DNA of 64,000 nucleotides, taken from NCBI GenBank assembly GCA_947259105.1, contig CAMYKU010000016.1:1-64000 (forward strand). The letters are read 5' to 3'. Below, one piece after another: positions 1 to 7,596 of this stretch. Source of the DNA: an uncultured Alphaproteobacteria bacterium. GTDB lineage: Bacteria; Pseudomonadota; Alphaproteobacteria; UBA8366; JADFVY01. Numbering within the stretch: the stretch's first letter is position 1; every line of letters begins with the position of its first letter. The notes beneath the pieces were generated by a model that made no database searches, was not told where the DNA came from, and was given only the letters and a program-made list of their open reading frames with translations. Made by a program: the position numbers and the translations under genes.

Positions 1-28
1 GGGCGGGGGAGGGTTGGGAGGGGGTGGG
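1..28 (+). other. G-run tract with G-quadruplex pattern
   Basis: The first 28 bases of the plus strand hold six runs of three to five G separated by one or two bases. This fits the pattern of at least four G-tracts with short loops that can fold into a G-quadruplex. It lies directly downstream of the pgk stop codon, so the pgk transcript would carry the C-rich complement. The tract is cut by the window edge. Whether it folds in the cell is inference. Confidence 0.4.
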
Positions 29-29
29 A

Positions 30-44
30 CCCGGCGAAGCCGGG
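30..44 (-). terminator. Possible short terminator hairpin after pgk
   Basis: A 6-bp GC stem (CCCGGC with GCCGGG) closes a GAA loop 28 bases beyond the pgk stop. On the pgk strand it is followed by a C-rich run and not by a U-tract. It is therefore a weak candidate for intrinsic termination, or just a 3'-end stabilising hairpin. Confidence 0.35.
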
Positions 45-72
45 AGAAACGATCCTGCGCATGGCTTCGCGG

Positions 73-1266
73 TCAGGCTTTCTCCAGCGCCGCGACCCCT
101 GGCAGGGTCTTGCCCTCGAGCCATTCGAGGAAGGCGCCGCCCGCGGTCGAGACGTACGAGAAATCGCCCGCCGCACCGGCGTGGTTGAGCGCCGCCACCG
201 TATCGCCGCCGCCGGCGACGGACACCAGGCCCCCTTCCCGCGTCAGCCGCCCGGCCTCGCGCGCGACGGCGACGGTGCCGGCGTCGAACGGCGCCACCTC
301 GAACGCGCCGAGCGGCCCGTTCCACAGCAGCGTGCGCAACGCGCCGAGCCGCCGATTGAGGTCCTCGATGCTTTTCGGGCCGATATCGAGGATCATCATC
401 CCGGCGGGCACGGCGTCGATGGCCACGGTCTCGGCCGCGGCGCCGGCCTCGAATTTCGCCGCGATGACGGCGTCCACCGGCAGCACGATCTCGCAGCCCG
501 CCGCCGCGGCTTTCGCCTCGATGCCGCGCACCGTCTCGGCCAAATCGTGCTCGCACAGGCTGGCGCCGACATCGACGCCGCGCGCATGCAGGAAGGTGTT
601 GGCCATGCCGCCGCCGATGATGATCGCATCGGCCCGGCCCGTGAGGTTGCCGAGCACGTCGAGCTTGCTTGAGACCTTGGCCCCGCCGATCAGCGCCGCG
701 ACCGGATGGGCGGGGCTCTCCAGCGCCGTGGCCAGCGCCTCGAGCTCCGCCTGCATGGCGCGGCCGGCGGCGGCGGGTAGCAGCCTCGCGATGGCCTCGG
801 TCGAGGCGTGGGCGCGATGGGCGGCGGAAAACGCGTCGTCCACGTAGGCGTCGCCCAGCTTCGCGAGCTGCGCCGCGAAATCCGCGTCGTTCGCTTCCTC
901 GCCCGGATGGAAGCGCAAATTCTCCAGCAGCGCCACACCGCCGGGCGCCAGCGCATCGACCACGGACGCCGCCGCATCGCCGATGCAGTCCGGCGCGAAC
1001 GCGATATCCACGCCGCCCAGCGCCCGGGAGAGCGCCGCGGCCACGGGCTTCAGCGACATCTCCGCGACCACCTTGCCCTTGGGCCGGCCGAAATGCGACA
1101 TCACGACGACCCGGGCGCCCTTGCCGCAAAGCTCGCGGATCGTCGGCGCCAGGCGCTCGATGCGCGTCGCATCGGTCACCCTGCCGCCGGCGACGGGCAC
1201 GTTGAGGTCGCCGCGCACCAGCACGCGGCGTCCATCGAGATCGAGATCGTCGATCGTGTTGAACAT
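73..1266 (-). CDS. pgk: Phosphoglycerate kinase
   Basis: Cytosolic glycolytic enzyme that transfers the acyl phosphate of 1,3-bisphosphoglycerate to ADP, giving ATP and 3-phosphoglycerate; it runs in reverse in gluconeogenesis. The 397-residue product has the usual family length. The N-terminal substrate loop RGDLNVP is visible near residue 20, and the HFGRPKG motif follows. The GGAKVSSK and GGGMANTF nucleotide-domain motifs come next, and the C-terminal GGGDT motif lies near residue 370. The frame is open further upstream to about 1530. The ATG at 1266 is chosen because family homology ([12 protein letters not shown]) begins there and the upstream translation looks like noise. It is transcribed away from lpd. 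The usual glycolytic neighbours would lie beyond the left edge and cannot be seen. Confidence 0.97.
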   Translation of the reverse strand: MFNTIDDLDLDGRRVLVRGDLNVPVAGGRVTDATRIERLAPTIRELCGKGARVVVMSHFGRPKGKVVAEMSLKPVAAALSRALGGVDIAFAPDCIGDAAASVVDALAPGGVALLENLRFHPGEEANDADFAAQLAKLGDAYVDDAFSAAHRAHASTEAIARLLPAAAGRAMQAELEALATALESPAHPVAALIGGAKVSSKLDVLGNLTGRADAIIIGGGMANTFLHARGVDVGASLCEHDLAETVRGIEAKAAAAGCEIVLPVDAVIAAKFEAGAAAETVAIDAVPAGMMILDIGPKSIEDLNRRLGALRTLLWNGPLGAFEVAPFDAGTVAVAREAGRLTREGGLVSVAGGGDTVAALNHAGAAGDFSYVSTAGGAFLEWLEGKTLPGVAALEKA

Positions 1267-1820
1267 CGGTGAAGCCCCCTTGATTTCGAGATTAAGCCCA
1301 AGCTGCGAGTCCAGTACAACGATAAGCATGTCCCCGGCAACGCTCGCGGGTGTAGGAATCTTCCCACCCGACGATTTGCCGCGGGCGGACAAGCAAGCGG
1401 TGGCGCGCCGTCCGCTGGGTGTTTTCTTTCCTTTACGTTCTTTCCACGCACGCCTCATCCTGGAGACCTTTGCGCGGGTGTGCGGACGGGGCATCGGTGG
1501 ACCGATTTCCATTTCCCGCTCACCAAACACGCCTCATCCTGAGCCTGTCGAAGGATGTGTTGGGGGAATGGAAATCGGCGAAAGCGCTTTGAGAACGGCG
1601 CTTCCGCTGACTGTGCCCTCCCCGGGCGACGCATCCTTCGACAGGCTCAGGATGAGGCGTGTTTGGACGAAGGGTGTTGTGAGGCTTGCACCGGCGCCGA
1701 GTCCACCCAACCGCATTACGTACCGTCGGCAATCGATTCTTGTATGGCCCGGGCGGATCGGGCAATGTCCCGCGCGAATCCCGATTCACCGGCCATTGCG
1801 TTCACAAGAGAGCGGCATCC
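1267..1820. other. Divergent intergenic region between pgk and lpd
   Basis: This 554-bp gap separates the divergent genes pgk and lpd and must hold both promoters. No convincing coding frame is seen. Its centre is a palindromic element (1523 to 1666), and a 14-base fragment of the same repeat arm recurs at 1449-1462. The sequence CAAGAGAGCGGC just before 1821 may serve as a weak ribosome site for lpd. Confidence 0.7.
1523..1666. repeat. Palindromic element with 35-bp perfect inverted repeats
   Basis: The 35 bases at 1523-1557 are the exact reverse complement of 1632-1666, with a 74-base centre. The arm contains the core CATCCTTCGACAGGCTCAGG. From memory this resembles a common dispersed intergenic repeat of alphaproteobacteria, but I cannot search for it here. 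A partial third copy of the arm lies at 1449-1462. There is no coding capacity. It may be a small non-autonomous (MITE or REP-like) element or a transcript-processing palindrome. Confidence 0.85.
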
Positions 1821-3233
1821 ATGAGCGAGTCCCAATACGACCTCATCGTCATCGGCGCGGGCCCCGGCGGCTATGTCGCGGCGATCCGGGCGGCCCAGCT
1901 CGGTCTGAAGACGGCGTGCGTCGAGAAGCGCGACGCGTTGGGCGGCACCTGCCTGAACATCGGCTGCATCCCGTCCAAGGCGCTGCTGAACAGCTCCGAG
2001 AAGTTCGAGGAAGCCAACCACAGCTTCGCGGCCCATGGCGTGGACCTCGGCGCGGTGAAGCTGAACCTGAAGGCGATGATGGCGCGCAAGGACAAGGTCG
2101 TCGGCGACCTCACCAAGGGCGTCGCGTTCCTGTTCAAGAAGAACATGATCGACCACTTCAGGGGCGCCGGCAGCCTCGCAGGGCCCGGCAAGGTCGCGGT
2201 CACGCCGGCCGACGGCGGCAAGGCCGAGATCCTTCAGGCGAAGCACATCCTGATCGCCACCGGCTCCGACGTGATGACGCTGCCCGGCGTCGAGATCGAC
2301 GAAAAACGCATCGTCTCGTCGACCGGCGCGCTGACGCTGGCCAGGGTGCCCAAGCACCTGGTGGTGGTCGGCGGCGGCGTCATCGGGCTCGAGCTGGGAT
2401 CGGTCTGGCGGCGCCTCGGGGCGCAGGTCACGGTGGTCGAGTTCCTCGACCGGGTGCTGCCCGAGATGGACGGCGAGGTCTCGAAGAATTTCGGGCGGAT
2501 CATGAAGAAGCAGGGCATGACCCTGCGGCTCGGCAGCAAGGTCACGTCCGCCAAGGCGGGCAAATCCGGCATCAAGCTTGGCGTCGAGCCCGCTTCCGGC
2601 GGCAAGGCCGAGACCGTCGACTGCGACGTGGCGCTGGTGTCGATCGGGCGCCGCCCCTACACCGACGGGCTGGGCCTGGAGAAGGCCGGCGTCAAAACCG
2701 ACGAGCGCGGTTTCATCGTCGTCGACGATCGGTACCGGACGACGGCGGACGGGGTCTACGCCATCGGCGATTGCGTGCCGGGGCCGATGCTGGCCCACAA
2801 GGCCGAGGACGAGGGCGTCGCCTGCGTCGAGGCGATCGCCGGCCAGAAATCCCATGTGAACTACGATGCGATCCCCAGCATCGTCTACACCTGGCCCGAG
2901 GTCGCCGCGGTGGGCGCGACCGAACAGCAGCTCAAGGAAGCGGGAACCGAATACCGCGCCGGCAGTTTCCCGTTCACCGCCAACAGCCGGGCGCGCACCA
3001 ACATGGAGACCGACGGGTTCGTCAAGATCCTCGCCGATGCAAAGACCGACCGCGTGCTCGGCGCCCATATCGTCGGCCCCGACGCCGGCACCATGATCCA
3101 TGAGATCGTCGTGGTCATGGAATTCGGCGGCGCGGCGGAGGATATCGCGCGCAGCACCCATGGCCACCCGACGCTCTCCGAGGCGGTCAAGGAGGCGGCG
3201 CTGGCGGTGGCCGGCCGGCCGGTCCACATCTGA
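1821..3233 (+). CDS. lpdA: Dihydrolipoyl dehydrogenase (E3)
   Basis: FAD-dependent disulfide oxidoreductase that reoxidises the dihydrolipoamide arms of 2-oxoacid dehydrogenase complexes and passes electrons to NAD+. The 470-residue product shows the FAD-binding GAGPGGYVA near residues 12-20. The redox-active Cys44/Cys49 pair sits in GGTCLNIGCIPSK, the NAD-binding VVGGGVIGLELGSV lies mid-protein, and the catalytic His449-Glu454 pair is in HGHPTLSE. The frame is open upstream to 1686, but the ATG at 1821 starts the conserved sequence. The gene lies about 40 kb from sucAB, whose complex it presumably serves; it could equally serve pyruvate dehydrogenase. It stands alone and an MFS gene follows after 45 bp. 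Confidence 0.96.
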   Translation: MSESQYDLIVIGAGPGGYVAAIRAAQLGLKTACVEKRDALGGTCLNIGCIPSKALLNSSEKFEEANHSFAAHGVDLGAVKLNLKAMMARKDKVVGDLTKGVAFLFKKNMIDHFRGAGSLAGPGKVAVTPADGGKAEILQAKHILIATGSDVMTLPGVEIDEKRIVSSTGALTLARVPKHLVVVGGGVIGLELGSVWRRLGAQVTVVEFLDRVLPEMDGEVSKNFGRIMKKQGMTLRLGSKVTSAKAGKSGIKLGVEPASGGKAETVDCDVALVSIGRRPYTDGLGLEKAGVKTDERGFIVVDDRYRTTADGVYAIGDCVPGPMLAHKAEDEGVACVEAIAGQKSHVNYDAIPSIVYTWPEVAAVGATEQQLKEAGTEYRAGSFPFTANSRARTNMETDGFVKILADAKTDRVLGAHIVGPDAGTMIHEIVVVMEFGGAAEDIARSTHGHPTLSEAVKEAALAVAGRPVHI

Positions 3234-3278
3234 CGATGACGAAGAAGGCGGCGGCAGCGAAGACGCGAGGCGGCTGAG

Positions 3279-4538
3279 ATGATGCGCCGGGCGCCGCCGG
3301 CCGCCGTGATCTTCGCCATGTGCATGGCCGAAATCATGGGCATGGCGGCGTTCTCGACCTTCCCGGCGCTGCTGCCGACCTTCAACGCCGAGTGGGGGCT
3401 CAGCAACACCGCGGCGGGCTGGATCGGCGGCGTCTACTTCGTCGGCTACCTGCTCGCGGTGCCGGTGCTGGTCACGCTGACCGACCGGGTCGACCCGCGC
3501 CGCATCTACCTTGCCGCCATGGCGCTCAGCGTGGTCTCCGCGCTCGGCTTCGCGCTGGCCGCGGACGGGGTGGTCAGCGCCAGCGTCTGGCGCGGCCTGC
3601 AGGGCGTGGGTCTTGCCGGCACCTACATGCCCGGGCTGAAGGCGCTGACCGACATGCTGCCCGACCGCTTGCAGAGCCGTGCGGTCGCGTTCTATACCGC
3701 AAGCTTCGGGGTCGGATCCAGCCTCTCCTTCGTCGTCGCCGGCGAGCTCGAGGCCCTCCTCGACTGGCGCTGGGCCTTCGGCCTTTCGGCGATCGGCCCG
3801 GCCATCGCGGTCGCCATGGCGATGGGCATCCTGCGTCCCTCAAAGCCGGCAGCAGATGCCATGCCGACCACAAGGCTGCTCGATTTCCGGCCGGTGCTGG
3901 CCAACCGCCGGGCGCTCGCCTTCACCTTCGGCTACTGCGTCCATAACTGGGAGCTGTTCGGATACCGCACGTGGATCGTCGCCTTCCTGGTATTCGCCCA
4001 GGCGCAACAGCCGGCGGGCGCGCTGGGCGTGGCGTGGAGCGTCACCATCCTGGCCGCGCTGGTCAACCTGGTGGGCCTGCCGGCCAGCGTTCTCGGCAAC
4101 GAGCTCGCCCACCGGTTCGGCCGCCGCAGGGTGCTGATCGCGGTGATGACGGCGTCGGCGGTGGCCGGCACCCTGTTCGGCATTTCCGGCGCGACCCTGC
4201 CGTTCATCGCCGTGCTGGCGCTCGCCTTCGTCTATGGCTGGACGGTGATCGGCGATTCCGCGACCCTGACCGCCGGCATGGTCGCCGCCGCCGACCCGCG
4301 CTACCGCGGCGCCACCATGGCGATGCACTCGATGATCGGCTTCGTCGGGTCGGCGCTCGGTCCACTCGCCTTCGGCATGACGCTCGATCTTGGCGGCGGG
4401 GCCGACAGCGGCTTTGCCTGGGGACTCGCCTTCGCCTCGCTCAGCGTGGTGATCCTGATCGGCCCCTTGCTCATGCTCACGATGGCGCGCCGCGCCGAGG
4501 AAGCCCACGAAGCGGCGCAGGCGAACACGCCTGGCTGA
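3279..4538 (+). CDS. Major facilitator superfamily transporter
   Basis: Predicted inner-membrane secondary transporter of 419 residues with about twelve hydrophobic segments in two halves, the standard MFS length. The first segment, PPAAVIFAMCMAEIMGMAAF, carries an acidic residue near the start. The loop LTDRVDPRRIY after the second segment matches the MFS motif A region, and a matching loop, HRFGRRRVL, occurs in the second half. This internal symmetry supports the family call. The substrate cannot be read from sequence. It is 45 bp downstream of lpdA and might be co-transcribed, although no functional link is evident. A long hairpin follows the stop. Confidence 0.85.
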   Translation: MMRRAPPAAVIFAMCMAEIMGMAAFSTFPALLPTFNAEWGLSNTAAGWIGGVYFVGYLLAVPVLVTLTDRVDPRRIYLAAMALSVVSALGFALAADGVVSASVWRGLQGVGLAGTYMPGLKALTDMLPDRLQSRAVAFYTASFGVGSSLSFVVAGELEALLDWRWAFGLSAIGPAIAVAMAMGILRPSKPAADAMPTTRLLDFRPVLANRRALAFTFGYCVHNWELFGYRTWIVAFLVFAQAQQPAGALGVAWSVTILAALVNLVGLPASVLGNELAHRFGRRRVLIAVMTASAVAGTLFGISGATLPFIAVLALAFVYGWTVIGDSATLTAGMVAAADPRYRGATMAMHSMIGFVGSALGPLAFGMTLDLGGGADSGFAWGLAFASLSVVILIGPLLMLTMARRAEEAHEAAQANTPG

Positions 4539-4596
4539 GCAGCCTCCCCCGTGTCCGGAATTGTCCGAATTGGCTGGCGCAATTTCCGTTAAGTTC

Positions 4597-4674
4597 GCTC
4601 CGGCCCGCTCCTCCACCCGGCCACCCACAGTGTACGATACCGTTGGGTGGCCGGGTGGAGGAGCGGGCCGGAGC
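4597..4674. terminator. 31-bp perfect stem-loop between convergent genes
   Basis: Bases 4597-4627 and 4644-4674 are exact reverse complements, giving a 31-bp GC-rich stem around a 16-base loop. It sits between the MFS gene and the convergent lipoprotein gene, where a bidirectional terminator is expected. There is no T-run on either side, so intrinsic termination is not certain. The length and perfection also fit a palindromic repeat element. Confidence 0.6.
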
Positions 4675-4699
4675 CGCCTCCACATAAGTGGATAATGCG

Positions 4700-5098
4700 C
4701 TATCGCAGGGCGTCGGTCAGGACGTCGTGCACGATCTGCGTTGCGATATTGACCAGTAGGACGTCGTTGTCGACGATCACCCGCTCATAGCCCTTCGGCG
4801 GCGGCGGGAGCTGCGCGACCAGCGAGCCCGGCAGCTGCCGCTTGGCGATGCCCGGCGGCAGTTTGCCCTGCTTCGCCAGACCCGGCGGCATGCCCTGGTT
4901 GCCCACGCCCTTGTTCTTGTTTTTCTTGTCCTTGCCCTTGTCCGGATTGCCGCCGTGGCTGTCGTAGAAGCTGGCGATGATCGACTTTTCCTTCGCACTG
5001 AAGGCGATCTCCACCGCACCGGCCGGGCTGGCGGCGCCGATACAGGCGCTGACCGCGAACGCCGCGGCCATGACCGCCATAACGTATGACTTGCGCAT
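4700..5098 (-). CDS. Small CigR/RcnB-like lipoprotein
   Basis: Predicted 132-residue exported protein of unknown role. The N-terminus is a hydrophobic signal ending in VSAC at residues 16-19, which fits a lipobox with Cys19 as the lipidated residue. A Lys/Asp/Asn-rich stretch (52-65) follows, then the paired repeats MPPGLAKQGKLPPGIAKRQLP (given in part), and a C-terminal segment, YERVIVDNDVLLVNIATQIV. The PPGLAK repeat followed by an NDVLLV-type end is the pattern of the CigR/RcnB-like family. The function of such proteins in alphaproteobacteria is not established. The ATG at 5098 is chosen over 5134 because CAGGAG lies ten bases upstream of it and the signal peptide starts there. Confidence 0.72.
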   Translation of the reverse strand: MRKSYVMAVMAAAFAVSACIGAASPAGAVEIAFSAKEKSIIASFYDSHGGNPDKGKDKKNKNKGVGNQGMPPGLAKQGKLPPGIAKRQLPGSLVAQLPPPPKGYERVIVDNDVLLVNIATQIVHDVLTDALR

Positions 5099-5192
5099 CG
5101 TATTGTTACTCCTGGCTTGCTTTGAGCGCGGCAATCCTGACCGGACAAGAATGAATATAGGATGAATCGCCCGGTTTCCCGGAACACGGGCC

Positions 5193-6137
5193 TCAGTCGG
5201 CGCGCGGATGGGCGGCGCGATAAGTCGCCATCAGACTCTCCGAATCGACCTCGGTATAGCGCTGCGTCGTGGACAGCGAGGCATGTCCCAGCAGCTCCTG
5301 GATCGACCGCAGATCGACGCCCGCGCCCAGCAGGTGCGTCGCGAAGCTGTGCCGCAGCGCATGCGGCGTTACCGTCTGCGGCAGGCCCAGGAGGATCCGC
5401 AATTCCCGCAGCCGGCGCTGCGCGACTCCGGGATTGAGTCGCTTGCCGCGCCGGCCGAGGAACAGCGGCCCGTCATCGCCGGCCCCAAGCGGGCAGGCCG
5501 CGAGATACGCCCCGATCGCATCGCGCACAAGCGGCAGGACGGGCAGCATCCGCTCCTTGCCGCCCTTGCCGGTCACGCGGAGCGAGTCGCCCGTCGGCGC
5601 ATCCCGCCGGGCCAGGCCCAGCGCCTCCGAAATGCGCAGGCCGCAGCCATAAAGCAGGGTGAACAGCGCCACGTCCCGCTGGGTCTCCCACGGCTCACCC
5701 GGCAGCAGATCGACCGACTGCAACAGCAGGTCGGCATCCGCGACCGGCAGCGGCCGTGGAATGCCGTGTGGCCGCTTCGGGCTGCGCATCGCGCGAATCG
5801 CGTGGTTGGCGCCATACCCGTTGCGCTCCAGCCAGCGAAAGAAATTGCGCAGCACCGACATCGCCCGGGCGGTCGAACTCCGGCTCAGGCCCGCGGCGGC
5901 CCGGCGCGCCATCCAGGCCCGGAAATCGGCCGCCGACAGGCCATCGAGGTCGCCGAGCCCCGGCGACCCGCCGAGATGCTGCCGCAGGAAGGCAAGAAAG
6001 CCGCCGAGATCGCGCGAATAGGCGTCGATCGTATGGGGGGATGCACGCTTCTCATGGATGAGCCAGCGCCGCCAGTCGTCGATCGCGCGGGACAGCGCCG
6101 TGTCGGCCGCCGGGCCGTCTAGGGCAGTTTCAGCCAT
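5193..6137 (-). CDS. xerC: Tyrosine recombinase XerC
   Basis: Site-specific recombinase that, with XerD, resolves chromosome dimers at dif during division. The 314-residue product has an N-terminal SAM-like core-binding domain (about 15-105) and a catalytic domain. All active-site residues can be placed: Arg168 in GCGLRISEA, Lys191 in TGKGGKER, His259 and Arg262 in HALRHSFATHLL, His285 in LGHASLSTTQ and the nucleophile Tyr294. The start at 6137 gives a family-length protein and overlaps the end of the upstream DUF484 gene by 19 bases, suggesting translational coupling. The call of XerC over XerD rests on the neighbourhood (DUF484, priA, fsa). Confidence 0.93.
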   Translation of the reverse strand: MAETALDGPAADTALSRAIDDWRRWLIHEKRASPHTIDAYSRDLGGFLAFLRQHLGGSPGLGDLDGLSAADFRAWMARRAAAGLSRSSTARAMSVLRNFFRWLERNGYGANHAIRAMRSPKRPHGIPRPLPVADADLLLQSVDLLPGEPWETQRDVALFTLLYGCGLRISEALGLARRDAPTGDSLRVTGKGGKERMLPVLPLVRDAIGAYLAACPLGAGDDGPLFLGRRGKRLNPGVAQRRLRELRILLGLPQTVTPHALRHSFATHLLGAGVDLRSIQELLGHASLSTTQRYTEVDSESLMATYRAAHPRAD

Positions 6138-6826
6138 AATCGGATGGCGCGCTCCAGGCTGCGGGCGAGGAACGCCAGCAATTCCACTGCCTGGCCGGCC
6201 TCGAACTTGCCCGCCCGGCGCGAACCGAAGGCGATCAGGCCGGGCGGCGTGCTCGGCGATATCGACAGCCGCGCCAGCCCGTCCGAGGCGACCAGCGGCG
6301 CGCCGCCGCCATAAATCTCGGGTTCGCCATCGACATGGCTGCGCAGCAGCACCGGCCGCCCGTCGCCGAGCAGCCGCTGCACGGTGCCGGCCGGCACGAC
6401 GTGCAGGCCGCGCAGATGCGGCGTGGCCAGCTCGGACCCGTCCGCTTCGATGCACAGGGTTACGACGTCGAGATCCAGCAGCACCGCGAAATCCGTGGTC
6501 ACCGCCTGGATCAGCTGCTCGAAGGAGGTCGCCGCCAGCATCGTGAGGATGCATTCATGGATTCGCGTCTGGCTGGAGAGGTTGGCCCGGCTGGTGGTGA
6601 TCAGGTCGCGCTGGCGCTGGCGCGCCAGTTCCAGATCGCTGCGCAGCTTTTCGATCAGCGCCTGCTGCAGGTCGGAGATGCCGCCGCCGAGTTCGCGCGC
6701 CGGCGCGGGCACGCCGTCCAGCAGGTCCGGGTTCTGGGTCAGAAACTCGGGGTTGTCGCGCAGCCAGTCGGCGATTTCCTCTGCCGACAGGCCTTTTTCG
6801 CGTTCGTTCTTGCGGGTCTGGGTCAT
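6119..6826 (-). CDS. DUF484 family protein (GAF-like)
   Basis: Cytosolic protein of 235 residues. The N-terminal motif EEIADWLRDNPEFLTQNPDLL (shown in part) is the hallmark of the DUF484 family. A predicted coiled stretch around DLELARQRQRDLI and a GAF-like domain to the C-terminus follow. Family members lie next to xerC in many proteobacteria, as here, where the 3' end overlaps xerC by 19 bases. The biochemical role is unknown. A link with recombination or division is inferred only from the conserved pairing. Confidence 0.88.
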   Translation of the reverse strand: MTQTRKNEREKGLSAEEIADWLRDNPEFLTQNPDLLDGVPAPARELGGGISDLQQALIEKLRSDLELARQRQRDLITTSRANLSSQTRIHECILTMLAATSFEQLIQAVTTDFAVLLDLDVVTLCIEADGSELATPHLRGLHVVPAGTVQRLLGDGRPVLLRSHVDGEPEIYGGGAPLVASDGLARLSISPSTPPGLIAFGSRRAGKFEAGQAVELLAFLARSLERAIRLWLKLP

Positions 6827-6841
6827 CGGGATGCGGTGTCC

Positions 6842-7504
6842 TCAGCGGTCCAGGATCGACTGGCCCGTTTTCTTCCAGTCGGCGAGAAAGGCGGCGAGAC
6901 CCTTGTCGGTGAGCGGGTGGTTGAACATGGCGCGCAGCACGCCCGGCGGTATCGTTACGATATCGGCGCCCATCTTGGCGGCGTCGACCACATGCATCGG
7001 GTGGCGTACCGAGGCGACCAGGATTTCCGTCTCGAAATCAAGGTAGCCGGCGTAGATTTCGACGATATCGGCGATCAGCGCCATGCCGTCGGAGCCGACA
7101 TCGTCGATCCGCCCCACGAAAGGCGAAACGAAACTCGCCCCCGCCTTGGCGGCGAGAATCGCCTGCGCCGCCGAAAAGCACAGCGTCACATTGACCATGA
7201 TCCCCTCGGAGGTCAGCGCCTTGCAGGCCTTCAGGCCGTCGGGGGTCAGCGGCACCTTGACCGCGATATGGTCAGCGAGTTTCGACAGCGCCCGGCCCTC
7301 CGCCAGCATCGTATCGTAATCGGTTGCGGCCACTTCGGCGCTGATCGGCCCGTCGACGATGTCGCAGATCTCGCGCAGGACCTCGAAGAAGTCGCGGCCC
7401 GTCTTCGCGACCAGCGACGGATTCGTGGTCACGCCGTCGACCAGGCCGGTCGCCGCGAGCTCCTTGATTTCCGCGACGTCCGCGGTGTCGACGAAGAATT
7501 TCAT
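6842..7504 (-). CDS. fsa: Transaldolase / fructose-6-phosphate aldolase family (short form)
   Basis: Cytosolic class I aldolase-type enzyme of the pentose phosphate pathway. The 220-residue length is that of the short TalC/Fsa subfamily, not the roughly 320-residue transaldolase B type. The sequence starts with [16 protein letters not shown] and has GVTTNPSL at about 24-31 and ISAEV at 54-58. The Schiff-base lysine is Lys83 in HIAVKVPLT, followed by [11 protein letters not shown]. Whether it acts as transaldolase or as fructose-6-phosphate aldolase cannot be settled by eye. The frame is open to 7645, but the ATG at 7504 starts all recognisable homology. It lies 15 bp upstream of the DUF484 gene and is divergent from priA. 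Confidence 0.9.
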   Translation of the reverse strand: MKFFVDTADVAEIKELAATGLVDGVTTNPSLVAKTGRDFFEVLREICDIVDGPISAEVAATDYDTMLAEGRALSKLADHIAVKVPLTPDGLKACKALTSEGIMVNVTLCFSAAQAILAAKAGASFVSPFVGRIDDVGSDGMALIADIVEIYAGYLDFETEILVASVRHPMHVVDAAKMGADIVTIPPGVLRAMFNHPLTDKGLAAFLADWKKTGQSILDR

Positions 7505-7596
7505 GACCGTCCCTGCTCTCCCCTGTTGTCCCGCCGGCCCCTTCGCCATGGCGCCCGCGGCCCGCGGGGTGCTAGATGAAGGTGCGAGTCTAACCG

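Noticed and set aside
983-3103. A long plus-strand open frame of about 700 codons over pgk, the gap and lpd
   Set aside because: It runs antisense to pgk and out of frame with lpd. Its translation is Arg/Pro-rich with no motif, and it spans a palindromic repeat. It is an artefact of high GC.
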